From contig NZ_MJUZ01000048.1 in assembly GCF_002237645.1 (NCBI RefSeq), forward strand, positions 62,001 through 126,000: a stretch of 64,000 nucleotides of DNA. Direction: 5' to 3'. Origin of the DNA: Desulfovibrio sp. MES5. GTDB taxonomy: Bacteria > Desulfobacterota > Desulfovibrionia > Desulfovibrionales > Desulfovibrionaceae. A program made the position numbers and the translations under genes. Of this stretch, positions 62,279 to 64,000 are shown in pieces. How positions within the stretch are numbered: the stretch's first letter is position 1; each line of letters begins with the position of its first letter. The notes beneath the pieces are model-generated. The model saw only the letters and a list, made by a program, of their open reading frames with translations, made no database searches and was not told where the DNA came from.

Positions 62279-64000
62279 ATGTCTGAAAATAAACGTCATA
62301 TACGTCTGCTGCCGCCTGAGCTGCGCAACCAGATCGCCGCTGGCGAAGTGGTTGAACGGCCCGCCAGCGTGTTGAAGGAACTGGTGGAAAACAGCCTGGA
62401 TGCCCAGGCTGGCCAGATAGATGTTTGCCTTGAAAACGGCGGTCAAAGCCGCATCAGCGTGCAGGATGACGGTAGCGGCATCCCCGCTGAAGATCTGGAA
62501 CTGGCCGTTACCCGTCACGCCACCAGCAAGATTGCCTGCCTTGAAGATCTGGAGCGCATCCTGTCCTACGGTTTTCGCGGCGAGGCCCTGCCGAGCATAG
62601 CCTCGGTGTCGCGCTTTTCCATCACCTCCGCCCATGCCGGGGAGGACGGGAATGTGAAGGCGCACAGGGTGGAAGTGGAGCACGGTCTGCTTAAAAGTTC
62701 CGGCCCGGCGGCCCTGCACAGGGGCACTCTCGTGGAAGTGTGCGACCTTTTTTCCAATATACCAGCCCGCCTTAAATTTTTAAAGACCCCCTCCACGGAG
62801 TTCAAGCGCGCCCAGGACTGGCTGGCCCGTCTGGCCCTCACCCGGCCCGAGGTGGGCTTCAGCCTGCATTCGGGCGAGCGCGAGGCCCTGCGTTTTCTGC
62901 CGGGGCAAACGCTTGCCGGGCGGCTCGCCATACTGTGGCCACGGCTTGTGGTGGACGCCCTGCGCCCCTTTGACGGCCAAAGGCACGGCATACGCGCGCA
63001 CGGCCTGGCGGCCCTGCCCAATGTGAGCCAACCGCGCGGCGACCGCATCCTGCTCTATGTCAACGGGCGCTCCGTCACGGACAAACGCCTGCTGGCCGCC
63101 GTGCGCGAAGCCTACAAGGGCCGCATGACCAGCCGTGACTATCCGCAGATAGTGCTTTTTGTGGAAATGGACCCGGCGGAAGTGGACGTGAACGTGCACC
63201 CGGCCAAGAGCGAGGTGCGCTTCAGGGACGAATCCGCAGTTTTTTCCGCAGTGCTGCACGCTGTTCAGGCAGCGCTTGTCACATCCTTTGACGTGGCGGA
63301 TGCCGCCTGGCATGACGCGGGCGCGGCGGCTACGGGGGAGGCTGTTCATGCGGCTGCGGAATCCACAGGCGCTGGCTCGCGTCCTTTGGGCTTCTGGGGG
63401 CGGCTCGACAATCCGCCGCTTGTGGCGCGTCCGGAGCGGGACGATCTCGTGGACGAGGGCCAATGGCAGGCCACCGCGTCTTCTACTGCAGCCGCCACTG
63501 CGCCCGCCGCCGTATACGCCCAGAACCCGTCCCACAGCTCAGGGCAGATGGACGGCCCTGCCAGCCGCTACGGCCACAATCAAGGCTGGGAGCACGAATC
63601 ACAGCCGCCCACGGGCCCGGAACACGGGGCACTATCTTTCGGCGCGGCGGCGCATGGCCAGGCGCACACCGGGGAACAGCCCGGTGACGCCGGGGTTTTT
63701 GTACGCCCTGAGGGCGCGAATGCAGACCACGGAAGCATGGCGGAGGACGGCGCAACCTATGGCGCTGGCCCTGACGCCGGAAGTTTTGGTGCGGACGCCG
63801 CCGCGTACACAGCCGCACCGTACGCTGATGGCGAAAGCGGGCGGGATCGCCAGCCCCTGCGCGTGGAAAATGTGGAGTATCTGGGGCAGGTGGCCGACAC
63901 CTATCTTGTGCTGCGCGACAGGGCCGGAGCCCTGCTTTTGCTGGACCAGCACGCCGCGCATGAGCGCATACTCTACGCGCGCATGCGTCGGGGCGGTTTT
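62279..64000 (+). CDS. mutL: DNA mismatch repair protein MutL (runs off the window end)
   Basis: MutL links MutS to later steps of mismatch repair. The frame of 574 codons begins MSENKRHIRLLPPELRNQIA. It shows the GHKL ATPase motifs: IAAGEVVERPASVLKELVEN, VQDDGSGIPAEDLELAV, TRHATSKIACLEDLERIL and GFRGEALPSIASVSRFSI, then NVHPAKSEVRFRD. A long low-complexity linker (about 335-515, Ala/Gly/His/Glu-rich) leads into the C-terminal domain, which opens VEYLGQVADTYLVLRDRAGA, then DQHAAHERILYARM. The C-terminal end lies outside. Confidence 0.97.
   Translation, partial: MSENKRHIRLLPPELRNQIAAGEVVERPASVLKELVENSLDAQAGQIDVCLENGGQSRISVQDDGSGIPAEDLELAVTRHATSKIACLEDLERILSYGFRGEALPSIASVSRFSITSAHAGEDGNVKAHRVEVEHGLLKSSGPAALHRGTLVEVCDLFSNIPARLKFLKTPSTEFKRAQDWLARLALTRPEVGFSLHSGEREALRFLPGQTLAGRLAILWPRLVVDALRPFDGQRHGIRAHGLAALPNVSQPRGDRILLYVNGRSVTDKRLLAAVREAYKGRMTSRDYPQIVLFVEMDPAEVDVNVHPAKSEVRFRDESAVFSAVLHAVQAALVTSFDVADAAWHDAGAAATGEAVHAAAESTGAGSRPLGFWGRLDNPPLVARPERDDLVDEGQWQATASSTAAATAPAAVYAQNPSHSSGQMDGPASRYGHNQGWEHESQPPTGPEHGALSFGAAAHGQAHTGEQPGDAGVFVRPEGANADHGSMAEDGATYGAGPDAGSFGADAAAYTAAPYADGESGRDRQPLRVENVEYLGQVADTYLVLRDRAGALLLLDQHAAHERILYARMRRGGF

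Noticed and set aside
61781-62719. 312-residue reading of the small zinc-ribbon gene
   Set aside because: The first 210 codons overlap mutL and are not protein-like; ATG 62086 has a strong ribosome site.

Overview
The window is about 60 % GC and looks like chromosome of a Desulfovibrio-type sulfate reducer (Desulfovibrionaceae). This is an inference from gene content: a CbiK-family cobaltochelatase with a signal peptide behind a cobalamin riboswitch, HypF, paired acyl-CoA synthetase and XRE-cupin regulator genes, PaaK, and secreted FG-GAP and RTX-like proteins. No rRNA genes and no CRISPR array were seen.

Layout. 1-2514: chromosomal flank with the 5' part of ppk1 (minus) and a glycosyltransferase (minus). 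2515-25593: a genomic island in the 3' end of an initiator tRNA-fMet gene. The intact tRNA lies at 25548-25624 on the minus strand, and 46-bp copies of its 3' half recur at 2515 and 4068. The three copies divide the island into a 1.5-kb remnant (2561-4067) and an apparently complete mobilizable element (4068-25593).

The complete element reads, in order: tyrosine integrase; a split AlbA/ATPase-type regulator; two unknown genes; an AlpA/Xis-like HTH protein; a TOPRIM/DUF3987-like replication protein; mobC and mobA with mobB- and mobD-like genes nested out of frame; divergent repressor genes around an inverted-repeat operator; then a defence operon. The defence operon is hsdM-hsdS-unknown membrane protein-unknown coiled-coil protein-darT-darG-hsdR, followed by an Mrr-like nuclease and a DUF3644 protein. 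Octamers GGTTAGGA cluster just inside both att sites and look like integrase arm sites. No type IV secretion genes are present, so the element would need a helper for transfer.

25625-64000: chromosome. It carries an Fsr-like MFS exporter, a GNAT acetyltransferase, an asparaginase, paaK, a 1044-aa RTX-like protein, a small membrane protein, a YheO-like regulator, cbiK with its riboswitch, rpsA, a PAS-GGDEF cyclase, two paralogous secreted proteins, sppA, an acyl-CoA synthetase and its regulator, hypF, an RsmF/RsmB-like rRNA methyltransferase, an FG-GAP lipoprotein-like exported protein, purD, purE, a subtilisin-like autotransporter, a small zinc-ribbon protein, and the 5' part of mutL, which runs off the end.

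The chromosomal part holds several small dispersed repeats: hairpin modules behind genes (1160, 31819, 35787, 57528), a MITE-like element with 17-bp terminal inverted repeats (44306, 56752), a second inverted-repeat element (51295, 55149), and short palindromes beginning TAG that supply the stop codons of upstream genes. These, and the DarTG-type I restriction operon with its two unidentified members, are the parts most worth a second look.
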